Below, in pieces: positions 36,451-49,196 of a stretch of DNA of 64,000 nt. The notes under the pieces were generated by a model. It had not been told where the DNA came from, did no database searches, and saw only the letters and a list, made by a program, of their open reading frames with translations. The stretch is from contig JAHREC010000011.1 of assembly GCA_020081605.1 (NCBI GenBank), forward strand, positions 3,658,001-3,722,000. Reading direction: 5' to 3'. Origin of the DNA: Albifimbria verrucaria (taxonomy: Eukaryota; Ascomycota; Sordariomycetes; Hypocreales; Stachybotryaceae). A program made the translations under genes and the position numbers. Every line of letters begins with the position of its first letter. Positions within the stretch are counted from its first letter, which is position 1.

Positions 36451-37536
36451 TTAGTAGCAAGAGTAGCCACCGTCGATGATAACGTTGGAGCCAGTCATGA
36501 AGCTAGAAGAGTCAGAGGCCAGGAAGACGCAAAGACCGTTCAAGTCCTCAACTGCACCCAGACGGTTCTGGGGAGTCAGGGACTTCCAGATCTTCTTCTG
36601 GGCCTCGAGGGCGGGGACACGGTTGAGGGCAGTGTCCATGTAACCGGGAGAGATGCAGTTGACACGGATGTTGTACTTGGCCCACTCAGCAGCAATGGAC
36701 TTGCCAAACTGAATGACACCGGCCTTGGAGGCGTTGTAGCAGCTCTGCTCCTGAGGGTAGTTGACGATGCTGCCGGACATGGAGGCAACGAGGACAATGC
36801 TACCGGGCTTGCCAGCGGCCATCATGGCACGTCCGACAGCCTGGGACATCAGGAAGGTACCAGTAAGGTTGATGTCGATGAGACGACGGAACATGGCGGG
36901 GTCGTAGGTCTCAGCCTTGATGTTGGAGTCGGCAATACCGGCAGAGTTGACGAGGACGTCAGGAGCACCATACATCTCGACGACGGAGTCGACGGCAGCG
37001 TTGATGGCAGCGCCGTCACGAACGTCAACCTTGAAGAAGGAGACAGGGAGGCCGGACTTCTCGTGCAGCTCAGCGGCAGCCTGGTCACCAAGCTCCTGGT
37101 TGGCATCGAAAATGATGACAGCCTTAGCACCGGCCTCAGCGCAGGCGCGAGCCATGTGGTTACCCAGACCACGAGCACCACCAGTGATGATGATGGTCTT
37201 GCCGAAGACGCTCATGCTCTTCATGGTCTGAGGCAAGGTCTCGTAAACCTTCTTGGTAAGGGGCTGGACGACATCGTTCTCGACGGGAGGAGCAGGGCTG
37301 TCAAAGGGAACCTGGGCAGCACCCTCGGGAACGTGGACGGTCTGCTTCTCACCTTGACCGTGGCCGTAAACGGTGACAGGAACCTCCTTCTCGCGGACGA
37401 CGCTCTGCTTGTGGGCGGTGTCGGAGACGCGAGCCGCGCGGGTAGCGGAGAAGAAGCGAGTGGCAGTCTGAGGAGTCGCGGTGCGAGGGATGGCAACTCG
37501 GCTGAGCCGAAGAGCGTTGCGAGCAGCAAACGACAT
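36451..37536 (-). CDS. Short-chain dehydrogenase, D-arabinitol/mannitol dehydrogenase-like, mitochondrial-type N-terminus
   Basis: A classical SDR of 361 residues, intact in one exon. The first 35 residues (MSFAARNALRLSRVAIPRTA...) are rich in Arg, Ala and Ser without acids, like a mitochondrial presequence. The Rossmann motif is GGARGLG. NSAG, the catalytic SMSGSI serine and YNASK follow in order, and the end is GSNVIIDGGYSCY. The polyol dehydrogenase group (D-arabinitol 2-dehydrogenase, NADP-mannitol dehydrogenase) is the closest I recognise; the exact substrate is inferred. About 100 residues separate the start from the SDR core, longer than cytosolic relatives. This is the longest gene in the window with no frame break. 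Codons are strongly biased to C/G-ending forms, which suggests high expression. The ATG at 37536 is preferred over the open frame reaching 37812, whose extra part looks like leader. Confidence 0.85.
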   Translation of the reverse strand: MSFAARNALRLSRVAIPRTATPQTATRFFSATRAARVSDTAHKQSVVREKEVPVTVYGHGQGEKQTVHVPEGAAQVPFDSPAPPVENDVVQPLTKKVYETLPQTMKSMSVFGKTIIITGGARGLGNHMARACAEAGAKAVIIFDANQELGDQAAAELHEKSGLPVSFFKVDVRDGAAINAAVDSVVEMYGAPDVLVNSAGIADSNIKAETYDPAMFRRLIDINLTGTFLMSQAVGRAMMAAGKPGSIVLVASMSGSIVNYPQEQSCYNASKAGVIQFGKSIAAEWAKYNIRVNCISPGYMDTALNRVPALEAQKKIWKSLTPQNRLGAVEDLNGLCVFLASDSSSFMTGSNVIIDGGYSCY

Positions 37537-40500
37537 TGTGATTTGTGGGGTGGAAGATGTGAGGAGGTACGTGAATAGGGGTGAGAGAAGTGCCTTTAGT
37601 TTGAGCTTCTGGAAGACGAAACTCAAGAAAGGACTGGAAGGTAGAGGGCTCAAGCAGGTACTGTGGAAGCGTGGAGCAGGAAGGAAACGAAAGGCAGAGG
37701 GTAGGGTGATTTGCCTAGGGACAGGAGCGAGTGTCTGAGGAGTGTTGAGAGTAGATACGGGAGGATGTCGAAAGCCAAAACTTGAGAGACGCAGGCAGCT
37801 GATATATGTCATTTCAGTAAGGAGTGTGGGGGCCTGGAACCTTCAGGATCAGCACGGACAGCTGGTGAAAGTGAAAAGGTCTACGAAGTCTGGGTGTCCG
37901 GGTCGGGAGGCGAGGATGTGCGTGGGAACATGTGGAGCCAGCTGCACGGTCTAAACATCCTAGTGCGGCGGGATGCCCGGCGGCGAGGCAAAGCTTTTCT
38001 TTCTCTGTTCAGAAAATCAGTTGAGAGAGCACCAGAAAGGCCCACCCCGGCCTGGCAGTAGCGGACCCATGTTGCCTGTACTATGCCAACGCCTGCGAAG
38101 GGGGTGGGGGCCACAGTGATGGGATGTTGTCGCCGGGGTAAGCAGCGGGGTTCGGGATCTTTCTGAAGCCAGCAAGACCAGCTGTTGATGAACGTCGAAT
38201 TGGGCAGCATATGGGTCTTGGCCGACTCAATGGCCGCCGATCACACTCATGGCGACCTTCCCGGGTCAAGTCCTGCAACTGCAGGCTGTCACGGGTGCGT
38301 TCGAGCCTGGGGAGCGTTGCCGGGGATGCCCACGACTACATTGACGGTCCTGCACCGAGTCAGTCAGTCATCTTCCCAAGGCTGCCTCGACATATGAAAG
38401 CAATCAGAGTTTTCTCGCCGTCTTGGCGGTTGAGACAGTAAGCATGGCCTGTAAAAAGTCAAAGATTGAAACAGTAGGATTAGAACAATATTTGCTCCTC
38501 GTGTATGACTCGCAATTGGGCCAGCAGAGTCGTATCAAGCTATTCATGGATTCGAAAGTGGTTAGAAAGGAGGGAGGGTGTGATTGTCGGGGATTTGGAG
38601 TCAGACGTGGGGTGGTGGCAACACTGCAGGCCAGATCTTGCCTACGTAACCAAGGTACCGCGAGGCCTGGTAAGATAACAGACGCTAATGGATGGGGAAG
38701 GAAATTGTGGGCGCGTGAGACGGGAACTAGATTGGACTTGATGGATCATTACGAGTGTTGGCGGAGCTGTATCCATCGTTGGATTGCGGTGCAGCTTGAG
38801 CTCTCTTGTGCCGTCATCCTCAAAGTCATGTCGATTGGCGATGATGTCTGCCTTTGCTTATCATTGGCGGACACGTCAGATCCGCAATCAATGGAAAGGC
38901 ATGTGTGTGTTGAAGTAGTGTCGTCGTCTCTGACATTGTATGGACAGCAATGCAGGAACGCAGCTTGTCTCACACGTTGAAAAAGAATGAATGGGTGTGT
39001 GGGTGGGGGAATTGTCCGCTGGTTGTCTGACAACGGGCAGCTCCCAGGAGATCTTGTCGCCGATGTCGAAAGGGTGGGGGTGCCAACAGTCCGTACTGCC
39101 CAGAAGGACGTTAGAATCTCAAGTGCCTCAATGCCTCCGTGGTTTCATTGCACCCACCGACAACACCAGAACCTGCCAGAGCAGATGCCGAAACGGACGG
39201 ATTGCAAAACCCTGACAACAAGCAGAATGCGGAGATGATGGGCTGTGCTTGAAACGGGATGCGTGAGATGAAATGATGTCGCTTAATTTAGTCGAGCTAC
39301 GGGGAAGAGAGCCAGCAGCCAGCCGCTCGGGCGCCTGGACATGGTTGCGAGGTCACAAGACGCGGCTCACTTTTCCTTGTGGCAGGGAGCACATGTGTAA
39401 GGTAAGGTAAGGGGTAAGCAAATGGTGGGTAAGCCTCACCCGACTGGGGAAACCAGAATAGGGAAGTCGACGTGGATAGAAAATAGTAATAGTAAGTAAG
39501 AGAAGATGACCATCGCAAGCAGATTGGGGTGGTGTTGAGAATTGACGTCGAAAAAGCTACAAAGGTACCTACCGGGCCTTGTAGCTCGTGGGAGTGGGAA
39601 AGAGCAGCCCAACGTCTCCATCGTGACACCTGCCTGTTCGAATTTTCAACCTTAAATTCTTTTTCTTTTTTCTTTTCCCCGAAAAATTTACCACTTCATT
39701 CGTCGGCGATGTAAGATAAGGCCTGCCACAATATCAAAGAATTTTGCACTCCCATCATCATATTCTACAGCCGCACCCGCATCCAAACCATTTGCATTGA
39801 GCCTCCCTCCCTCCCTCCACTTGCTCCGGACTGGAAAGTCCGTAGCTATCCCCCACAGGACTTCATGACGCCATCAATACCCTCCACTTGTGGCCGACCA
39901 TCGGACTGTGAAGGTGTTGAGCTTTCGCCCTTAATGACTTCATTGTAGCACGTCTCCGAGTAAGATATCACTGTTCATTCGGTTTCTCACTCGAAGACCC
40001 ATCCACCGGTCTACGTGGCGGCCCTGGCAGTGGGAGCAAGGCAATCATCTTCCGAAGTATGGGTTCATCTATCCCGACACATCGGACTCTCAAGCACGGA
40101 CGGTCTTGTAACTGCACACCTAGAAACGTGTCTCCTCGGCAAGGCATAACAGCTGGTAGCCCTCTTTCATGCACTGCATTACTCCTGTGCCCACTTTTCG
40201 CCCCCAGGACCCTGAGAAAAGAATCTGTCAGAATTTGCCCGTGCAGCTGCTTTGCTGATTAAACTAACTTGGGATGTTGCCACACGAGATACAATTCCTT
40301 GCGGTATCGAGGCAACCATATCTCTGCCAACTATGGCACCAACGCTGGCAAAACCACCATCGGCACTACCGTACCTGACGGTCCGCAATAGAGATTCCAG
40401 CGTTTTACCCCAAAGCTTGTTCTGCCACTAGGTTATGGGGTCCCCTGTCAACCCCGTGTTCTCGGAACGTTAGCTGCACACGAGGTACCGTGCCGTATCC

Positions 40501-43485
40501 TGTGCTAGGGCGCGGTACTTACTGGGGCCACATACGGTGCAACACAGAGGCATGCAGTTACCCACTAATAGGGACCGCAGTAGCCTGCTTGGAGAAGTGA
40601 GCCCAGATCCTCTATCATTGCAGGCATGCGAATCGGTGAAGACTTTCCAATTGACCATGGCCCAATTACTCAGATCAGGGCTTTTCCGCTTTCCATCTGG
40701 AATGTGATGAGACAGACATGTCTAGACTACTAGGTACCTCTATTCGCTCGGCCGGGTCATTCTCCGAAGCGAAAGGTGGCGCTGCCCCTATTTGCTTGTT
40801 TCCCTGTCTCTCCCAGGGCGTGTGGGAGAAAAGAGCAAGATGATTCAGATGAGAAACACAGCGTCAGGTTAATTTGGACCGCCGAAGGACCGGGAATGCT
40901 TTACTGGGGGTTCAATCTGTCCCTCGGTTTCCAGTAAGAGCAAAACGTGGGAGCTCCCCTAACCTGGCTCGTCTCCGTGTTGTGGCTTTGGAGATACCCC
41001 TACCTTCTGGCTGCCGTTACCCTCTCCCTTTCCGCTTCCCCGTCTCACCGAGGGACCCCCAAATCTCACAATCGATCATGTGAACATGCTGAATTTTCAT
41101 TTTCTGTTCTTGTCAACCATCCCAACGGTTTCATCAGGGTCTTTTGCAAGCCACAGTGTGGACGGCCCGCTGGCGCCCAGATCAGGATCTCGTCTGAGCT
41201 GTGATCAATATTGGGTTGCAGGGACCATGGCTGCTGAAAGGCATTGTTCCTGGTACTCTCTACTGACAGTGTATTGCCAATAGTTGTTGAATTGGCTTTC
41301 TTATTTTATTGTTGAGGTCCCATATGCAATGTTGTTGGCTCAGCTACCTTTCTTGCAACCACGCATCCAAGGTAACCACGACGAAAATCAGAAAAGCTGC
41401 ATATGGTACAGTCATAGTGGTTCTCATTTCACTTCTAGGTAATGGGATTACGAGATGGCCAAGCCGGCATCACACCGCCGACAGACACTGCATGCAAGCG
41501 ACGCCAAGGCAATCGAACTTGGGAAGCCACAACAAGATTGCTTGCGTTTGTCCCACGTCTACCGGGTGGACTGTGCGATTCAAGGGATGACAATGGAACG
41601 GGAGATGGGAAGGGAGGGAAACCCATGTCTCCGCATCTCAACAGGGGCCTCGTAGCTACAGCAAAGCATGGGTTGAATCTTTTCGCTTGCTGTGACACGC
41701 GGCATGCTGGACGCATTTCCAAGAGTCCGGGGTGGCAATTGATTGTCGTCGCACGGCCCGGATGCACTCCGCTCACCATCCTTCCCTGAGCAGGGCGGCG
41801 CGCATCTCCGTCCCCACGATAGGTGAAGCGAAGTTGATGAGCTGATGGTAACCAAGGTAACTTTTATTAGCTTGAGCTGCGATGCACTAACCGTAGCCGG
41901 GAGCGGTGAAGGCTTCCCAGGGGCACTCGCCGAGTCGAGCACATCGTATCCACGCTACTGATTCATCTACAGTGGAGGCATTTCATGCCATCATCCCGTC
42001 CCTACACCTTATTTCCACCTTCCTAGCCTCTTAGCTAGTGGGAAAGCCATCGCTGATAGCCTGGCCGTTGCGGGAGGTCTTGTTTTCCGCTGGTTCCACT
42101 TCCGAGAAACGCTGCCAGAGCCACTTTAGGCAGACATATTTTCTAAGTGTCCCAACAAGCCTACCATCAATGATAATTTCCGTTCGGCTTTTGGCGTCGG
42201 GAACCGTCTTGTTCTTCCAGTTGAGCACATGTCAGGTCCGAGGAGTCCTATGCATAGATCGGATACCCCGTGCTGGCCTTGGCGGAATTGGCCGTTTTCT
42301 GGCAGTAGGACGACTTCGCCACCGCGTGTTGGCTGTCTCTCGGAGTTCTCGAACTCTTCCACCTCCTTCTCGCTATCGCTCCTCTTTTCCTCCCTTGCCA
42401 GCAGTCTCTACCAGGTGGGGCACGCGCCATCTGAATGGACGCGGTTGACCTTGGATGCGTGGGGTATCTCCGCCTACGTGCAGCGACGTGCTGTCGCTTC
42501 TTCGACACTACTGCAGCGTCGTGGCTCAGACCACCATTGCAGATGCAGACTGTGAGTGCGCTAGCTACCCGGCGTTGCAATCCTGTTTCCCGGGGCGCTA
42601 GGGATGGAGGGGTGTGCGACAAGAGAAAAGTGTTGATCCGGTGTTCCAGAAGCTTTTGCAAAGATCTAACCTACCTTTCGTCACCCAAATAAGGAGAGAA
42701 CTTTTTCACCGACATGTTGATCTGGTGCTATCGTTTGCTCAATCCTTTATCCTTGTCTCATCCTTGCTGAGCTGCTGTATTGAAGCCTTGCATGTCCAAT
42801 ACTTGCCACTCCTGGCACGCTCTAACATCCTGTCGGCTCAACCCCATTGTTCAATATTGGAACGCAATGTGAGACTAGGCCAATCACAGCTGGATAAACA
42901 ATCGGTGGTGGACGTCAATTGAGCCTCAAGTTGGCCAGCCAAGCACGGCATGAGCTCCCAACTCCATTGTCCAGTTTCTTGGGAACCGCGAAAAGATTGC
43001 CTTTGAGCATTGCCACAACTATCAGAAGACCTGCCCAATCCTAGTATGAGAGAGCTCGCTTGTCCTATCGCCTATCACTGTCTACATTCGTTCTTGAAAC
43101 CACCGTGTTCTCCCAAACGCCATTGCCCGCCTTGTCCTGTACAGGTCACGATGCCTGTTATCATACACGTGCCTGAATGCCATAATAAGCAGAGCTCGCC
43201 CTCTCGCGCCCGCCCATGTAAATCCCATGGCGTCACTCTTGCATGCCGTGGGACTAGGTCCCTATCGTGAAGCATGCAGCCGTGCAGCTGCCGACCAAGG
43301 GTATCTGCTTCTTGTTTGCCTTACCACACATGCTACTCTGAAGGCTCCACCGCGCAAGCATGTCATCAATCGAGCCGCGCTAGACACGGAAAACTGGCCC
43401 AAGGAACCTCAATTCTGAGCAGGGTCTAACGACAGGACCCTGGACCCACCCGCTGTCGCCACAGCCCATCGTACTGTCAGAGTCC
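37537..43485. other. Gene-free interval of 5.9 kb
   Basis: The longest gene desert of the window. Open frames (for example plus 38423-38980, plus 41442-41789) mostly overlap others on the opposite strand and show no domain. Four GGTACC sites (38654, 39564, 40484, 40733) lie here, two as AGGTACCT. I cannot exclude non-coding RNAs or a degenerate element. Confidence 0.4.
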
Positions 43486-46406
43486 TCATCGGTCGTCCCC
43501 GTTGTCAGTCTCAGTGCGGATCAGATCCAGCAGTGACGCAATGTAGGGGCTCTGTGTGGGGTTCCGGTCAGTCGGTTATCGCTGTGCAATCTGAAGGAGG
43601 TTACTTACCATTGCCTTGTTCTCCGCCAGAATTTCAAAGAGGCGCTGAAGAACTGGTCGGAACATCTTTTCATTCCATCCACCCTGCTCCGGTCCCTTTT
43701 CTTGCTGCTTCAGCAGTTCCTCCTCGGCCTCCGTCTTGACAACATTACGTGCAATGTTTCGTAGAACCAAGACAGCGCTGAGGGGATGCCCGCTGCCTGA
43801 GGTGGCGCGTTGGGGTTGCGCTCATCTCGGATCGTCACAGTCTCCTCGTACGTCACCGCCATGGTCTTGGCGGGGATGATCCATGGCTTGCGGTGCTGCT
43901 TCGACTGCGTGCCGGAGCCCGCCATCATTGCTAGGATGTGTGTGTTGATGTGGCGAGCGTGATCTTGCAACGATATCTTGGTAGGCTTGTCAAACTTGGT
44001 GCATTCACCCCAGGTACAAACATACTCTTTCTCCACGTTCTCGAATTGGCCGTCTTCACGCTTCTTCTCGCCCACATGTGTGGTCAAGATGTGGTTCCAC
44101 ATTTGCTCTGGTCTAAGATAGAACTGCCCGCACTTTTCGTTCTTCTTGAGCGGGTTTGTTGCCCATAAACATCTTCCGTACTCTGTGCCGTCCAGGCTCA
44201 ATGGCCGGGGCGGGGCCTTATGCCATGAATAATGAACTTCTGTTGCGGGTCACCAGGTTCTCGGAGAACCTGAGCGTTGGAATCTTTGTATACGGACGTA
44301 CTGTTCCTAATGAAGTCCGCGGGAGTGATCAGGGGCTGACCCACGGCTTTGAGGGGGTAACAAATGCGCTCTGGTAAGCCTGCCAGGCGGCAAGCTGTGT
44401 GACAAACGACTCGTTATCTTCCTCAAAGAAGCTTCGAACCCAGCGGTGAACCCTGTCAGGCTCCTCCAACTTCAGCATCTCCTGCAGAAGATCATCCGGC
44501 ATAGGCGCGATCTCGTCGCGAGCAGGAATCTTTTGCTCTGGAGCAAGGACAAATTCTCGCTGTACCTTTCGAGCACCATGGGCTAGAAGACGAACCAGAT
44601 GGTCGACCAAGTCTTCTGGCACCATCGATCGCATCAGGTTGTCCACATTAGGCACAACCGCAGTGTACTGATAGAGGAAATCTAGGCACGCATCTAGTAG
44701 CTCATCGTCGTTCAGAAGAAGCCAGTCTGCAACGCGTTGCAGCACCACCTGCGGCACATCGCCCAACTTATTGGTTGCCTCGAGGTTCACCGATATACGT
44801 CCAAGCGCCCGCAATGCTGTTAGGATTGTACCACGATCTTCTGATGTCATCTGCGACAACAAAGTCTTGTACAGAGGATCACTTGAGTCCAAAACCATGA
44901 ATGGGGTCAACTGCTCCGCAATGTCAAGGGCCAAGTGCTTGAGCTCCACTACCGAGTCCTTTGAAGGAAGATGCAGAATAATGCAGATGAGATCTTTCAC
45001 AGGAGCGAAGTCCGACAAGTTATGGGCGTTTTCCGGAAGAGTTACCATGTTTCGAATGGTCAGAACTGCTTCGGTTATCAGGACTAGTTCATCGGCAGTT
45101 TTCTCTGTCTGAAGCGCGTCTGGTACGTCTTTTTCAATGAGATTCTGTATCCTCTCCAAGATGTCTTGGGTCCCGCTGTTACCATCAAGGCATTCCCAGT
45201 CACTATTCGGAACTGATGAATCCCACGATAGCCGCCAATTGACATGATAGAAAAGGCTTCCAACATCGAGAGCCTTTTCAACTAGACCTTCCGCAAGACC
45301 CGGGAAAGAGTCAAATTTGTATTTGTCTCCACGCTCAAAAGAGATCTTTACCAGGTGATTCAGTGCGAATGCCTGTTCCTCGGGGATCTTGGAACGAAGG
45401 GCGTTAAGGCAACGCATGTAGATATTTGGACCATCAAAGCCCACTGTAAAATTGTCAGCAACAATAATACGTACTGAGTTGATTGTCTCCACTTACCACC
45501 GGGTTGCATTGGTTGCCTGCTTGATGGATGGTAGCGCTGTGAGATGCGAGGCTTTTGGAATTCGTTGGGTGCTGTGCTTGGAGTTGCAACTGCACGTAGT
45601 GGCAGAGGCTTAGTCTGCCTTGGTTGGTATTGTGCAACAAAGTATGAGCCGTCCTCTAAGTTCGGCGGGTGGTGGACTATTGAAGGGCCTCTGGCGCTGT
45701 GATGGGCTGACGGAGGCATCTGTGGCACACTGGCGTGATGCACGGGAGACTGGGTCGCGTTCACGGCAGGCGAGCTTGGAGGGTGCATGTTGCTGAGACG
45801 TTGTTTGCCTCGTGGTTCGGGCCGGGCCCGTATCTGGCTGAAAGATCACTCTCTGTGGGGAGCCTCACGGAGACCGCGCGAGGCTCGAGCACTGGCAGCC
45901 GCATCTACAACCGGACGCTCCCGCACAGGCGTTCCATCATCACCTGATGCAGCCGAGTCTGTAGCGCCAATGTTGCTCTCGCGTTTGCCGCGGAAGTTCT
46001 CTCGAGTTCGGGTCAACAGACTGGCGCCTTTGGCTGTAACGTCCTCCAGAATGTCCTTTGGAGGGGCTCTTTGCCGTGGACAGTGCTGATCTCGAAAGCA
46101 GCCAGGTTCTTATAAAACTTTTCCTTAAGGGCAAAGGCTGTTGACGCTTCGTTGTTCGAGTACAGGCCAAGCTCAGCCGCCATGCGCCGCCACGCCAATT
46201 TCTCCTCTGACACCTTGTCGTAACCACCATTAGCGACAATGTGAGTGAAGACCTTGAAGAGATCAAGGTGAATCGCTCCAACTTTGGGCTCAGGGTCCAG
46301 CGTTGTTCCTCTCTTCAGGTGGTAGTCTCGCAGTCGGCTCATGAAATCCTCGTACTCGGGGTCCGGTCGATGGCGTGAAGGGAACTTCCCCAGTCGTTGG
46401 CGCCAT
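43486..46406 (-). CDS. RSC9: RSC chromatin-remodelling complex subunit Rsc9 (ARID protein)
   Basis: A subunit of the SWI/SNF-type RSC/PBAF remodeller in the nucleus (animal counterpart ARID2). The N-terminus has an ARID domain: HLDLFKVFTHIVANGGYDKV, KLAWRRMAAELGLY, LKEKFYKNLAAFE. A disordered Pro-rich segment is followed by an armadillo-like helical repeat region (about 45440-44400). The C-terminal part has two zinc-finger-like segments, CGQFYLRPEQMWNHILTTH and CTWGECTKFDKPTKISLQDH. Introns are 45444-45496 and 43552-43608; the last exon codes only SPYIASLLDLIRTETDNGDD plus R. Frame breaks lie near 46370-46400, 46020, 45880, 44345, 44205 and 43780. The ATG at 46406 begins MAPTTGE and is followed after one shift by DPEYEDFMSRLRDYH. 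Confidence 0.87.
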
Positions 46407-46984
46407 CTTGATTGTCGGGTCGCGAAGCGTTCAGCTTTCTACCGTATGCTAATTATTAACTTTCAGTCCCTGGCCCGCGTCCCTGGGCCCTGGCGTAGGA
46501 CGATCGCGAAAGGAGCTCGATACAAGTCGCGCCTTCGGGTAGAGTCGCAACTGCCGGCGCAATGCCAAAAGGACCGTATGAAGAATTCACGCGAGTCCGC
46601 AGCTTTTAAAAACTTGCGTCGCTTGTGTTCGGGTTTCGTAGGCGTGTTAGACAACCCAAGGCTGACCGTCGACCCAACGTTTTGGAATGAACCGTAGGAA
46701 GGCGTGTTGCGCGCGCCGCGAAAATCAATGGCTGCACCATGTATCTTATCTGCACGTGACCCTCCTGACAACCAACTTCACCTGCATCTGCATTTTACCT
46801 TCAGTTCCGTTGCATACTGGACACGAAATTATTCTTTTAAAAAGGATTGGTTTAGTGGGTAGAGTCGCTCTCTGCATATGCACAGCTATCGTGGCTCAGA
46901 CCAGATGTCGTTGAAGCTTCATGCCTCCTTTCCTAACGGCCCACGCCAGCCTCATAGCCTCACTTACACAGCACCATCGAAACA
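46407..46984. promoter_or_regulatory. Divergent promoter region between RSC9 and the unrecognised gene
   Basis: 578 bp between two start codons on opposite strands, with no other coding frame. It should hold both core promoters; I see no clear TATA box. Confidence 0.4.
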
Positions 46985-48716
46985 ATGACTAGGCCATCAA
47001 CTCCTGTCTCTGGCTGCCTACTGAAAAGTCTCATGATTACTGATGCTTCTATAACACAGCATTATGAATCTTGCCCAAAAGACCAATCATTGACCTTCAC
47101 CTTGGAGGCTCAGCCCACGAATGGCATGAGAGCAGAGAGCCTGATCCTCCTCATATATCGCAAATCCCAGCAATTGGTATACATTGTCTTTGCAACTCCA
47201 CTCGCCCATGTTTCTTCTGACAGTCACCACAGGTGTACACGGATTTTTCAGAGTCATTGAAGTCTTCTTATGGTAATGCCGACATGGTCAGTGTTGACCA
47301 CGCATCCTTGCAACTTAACGTCAGGCTTCCTCGAGAAGGTCGTACTGTTATCGCAACCTTCATCGAGAGAAGGGATTTCAACGTGACAATTTGCATACTC
47401 GAAAAGTCAGGTTTTCGGATCACTAACCTCTCACCCAACTCGGCTCCAGAGGCATCCATGTTGTCGCAAGCATCCTCACCACAGCGTATCAATGCCAACT
47501 TTCCTCGTGGTCCTCGCTTGTCGGCAATAACCCCATTGACAAGATTAGGACTCGGATACTCTCCTGGAGGAGTGGATAGTCAGGTCTCTGGTATTCAATT
47601 TGGCCAATCTTTCTCTGATCTTCATCCGTTGCAATCAGTTAACCAGCCTGAAGCATACTCAATAGCCTCTCAAAGCGGCTTGGCGCAACTACCTCAGCAA
47701 TCCCATTATTCAGTGGCAACACACCCATACTCTACAACGCCGGCAGCACCTATGCATAATTTCAATCACCCACAGCTCAATCCCTACAACTTCTTTCTTG
47801 GCCAGCAGGGAAACAACCTCCATCAGCCCCTGTGAGCTCGCCACTGCGCAACAGCCTCTCACTTGACGGAAATCGACCACAGCAACCGACTGCTGTAGGC
47901 TTATATCAGCAAACCAGTTCATTTGTGGATAGTATGAATCAAGTCCAGCGGGCGAGTTTCCCCATTTCTCTCACAAGTCAGCCATCTTTGCAACCTACAT
48001 CGCCTACTTTAATACCGGGAGAAGAGGCCGCCATGGATCCTCAAAGATCTGCAGCTAATGTCTGTCCTGTGTCGATACCAAACAACCAAGCTACCATCTC
48101 ACCAAAGAAGGCTGCCAAGAATTTTCGAGAACAGCTGCCACAACCCCGTAGCCTTCCATTCATATCAAGTCCTAAGAAGCGTGCAAAACCGGTGGAACCA
48201 AGACCTACTAAGAAGACGCGTAAATCAGATGCAGTTGTAAGAAACTTCCAAGACAATGACAAGCGGCAGCACCAAGGCGAGACATCAGGAGTCAAGTATA
48301 AAGATCGTGGGACATCGTGTGTTCAAGAAAAACAAACCATGGATGTGGGAACCTCAACCCGAATTGTAGTGTTTCGGAAATCCAGATCAACGAAGGCAAA
48401 GCAGAAGCCTGTAGAGCCTGCCTACTCAAGTCAAAGGGTCCTCGTTAAGACTGATTCATCTTTTCACTCTCAACAAGAGCTCGGATTGCAATCACAGCTT
48501 TATCCCATGATTGTGCTCGCTGACCCTTCCGTCCTGCGCCGCGCCAATGAAGCGACATCAGGTCTGTTCGAGCAGTACCAAGAAGATTTACAACGAGGAT
48601 GCGATGATGGACTCTGTGCTCAATTTTATATGGACCAGATATTAGCGGCAAGGCGGAGTTTCTGGTACACGAAGTTGCTAAATATGGATCATTCCATGTG
48701 GAGGACGCTTATCTAG
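46985..48716 (+). CDS. Unrecognised protein; possible meiotic Rec114-like
   Basis: About 577 residues. The N-terminal 150 alternate hydrophobic strands (ESLILLIYRKSQQLVYIVFA, ASLQLNVRLPREGRTVIATF, NVTICILEKSGFRIT) as in a small beta-rich, PH-like fold. A long Ser/Gln/Pro-rich disordered middle follows, with a basic cluster (SSPKKRAKPVEPRPTKKTRK) that could be a nuclear signal. The C-terminal helical region reads LRRANEATSGLFEQYQEDL and FYMDQILAARRSFWYTKLL. A beta domain, disorder and a short C-terminal helical module is the layout of Rec114/Rec7, the meiotic double-strand-break accessory factor. I offer that only as a weak guess. Two breaks, near 47215 and in a C run at 47828-47831, each need one base; the length then divides by three (1734 nt). 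Codon use is less G/C-biased than in the neighbouring housekeeping genes. Confidence 0.6.
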
Positions 48717-49196
48717 TTAATCTGCAATTGCGTTGCCGATTTCAACAACGATCTGCATGGCAAGAGTTGTGTTACCCATCTCTCCGCCCGTTACACGATA
48801 CTAAAAATGTGATGAGATGAACCCACCAGCAAGATGGTTGGTACCTTGAGTTAGCATTTCACAGTCATGACAAAATAAGATTTTGAGAGGCAGTCGAAAA
48901 GAACATTTTCCATTCCTGCAGAAGTACAGTAACATGTCCAAGGTGTATCTCTAACTGAAAGACACGTGGTATAGCGTCAAACAAGCCCTTCTTTTCTCTT
49001 CACGAAGAAAGTCCCTCCAATGTATCGGGCCCCTAATCAACATGCCGATACCCGCTGGACTAAAAAAGAAAATAAGATGCTCCATGATATAAATCTCTGT
49101 TTGCGAAATTGAAGGTCAAATAGTCCCGTTGAATGGTATCAGTCGTCCAAGATAGATTTGTTCAAGATAGCGAGCAAGATACCGTACTATTCTTTC
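48717..49196. other. Convergent intergenic region
   Basis: A/T-rich 3' region shared by the flanking genes. Nothing coding is seen. Confidence 0.4.

Noticed and set aside
38423..38980. 185-codon plus-strand open frame as a gene
   Set aside because: Mixed composition with no domain, overlapped by a minus-strand frame over part of its length, in a gene-free region.
41435..41789. Overlapping 114-115 codon frames on both strands
   Set aside because: Mirror frames of this kind are expected by chance in balanced-composition DNA; neither shows a domain.
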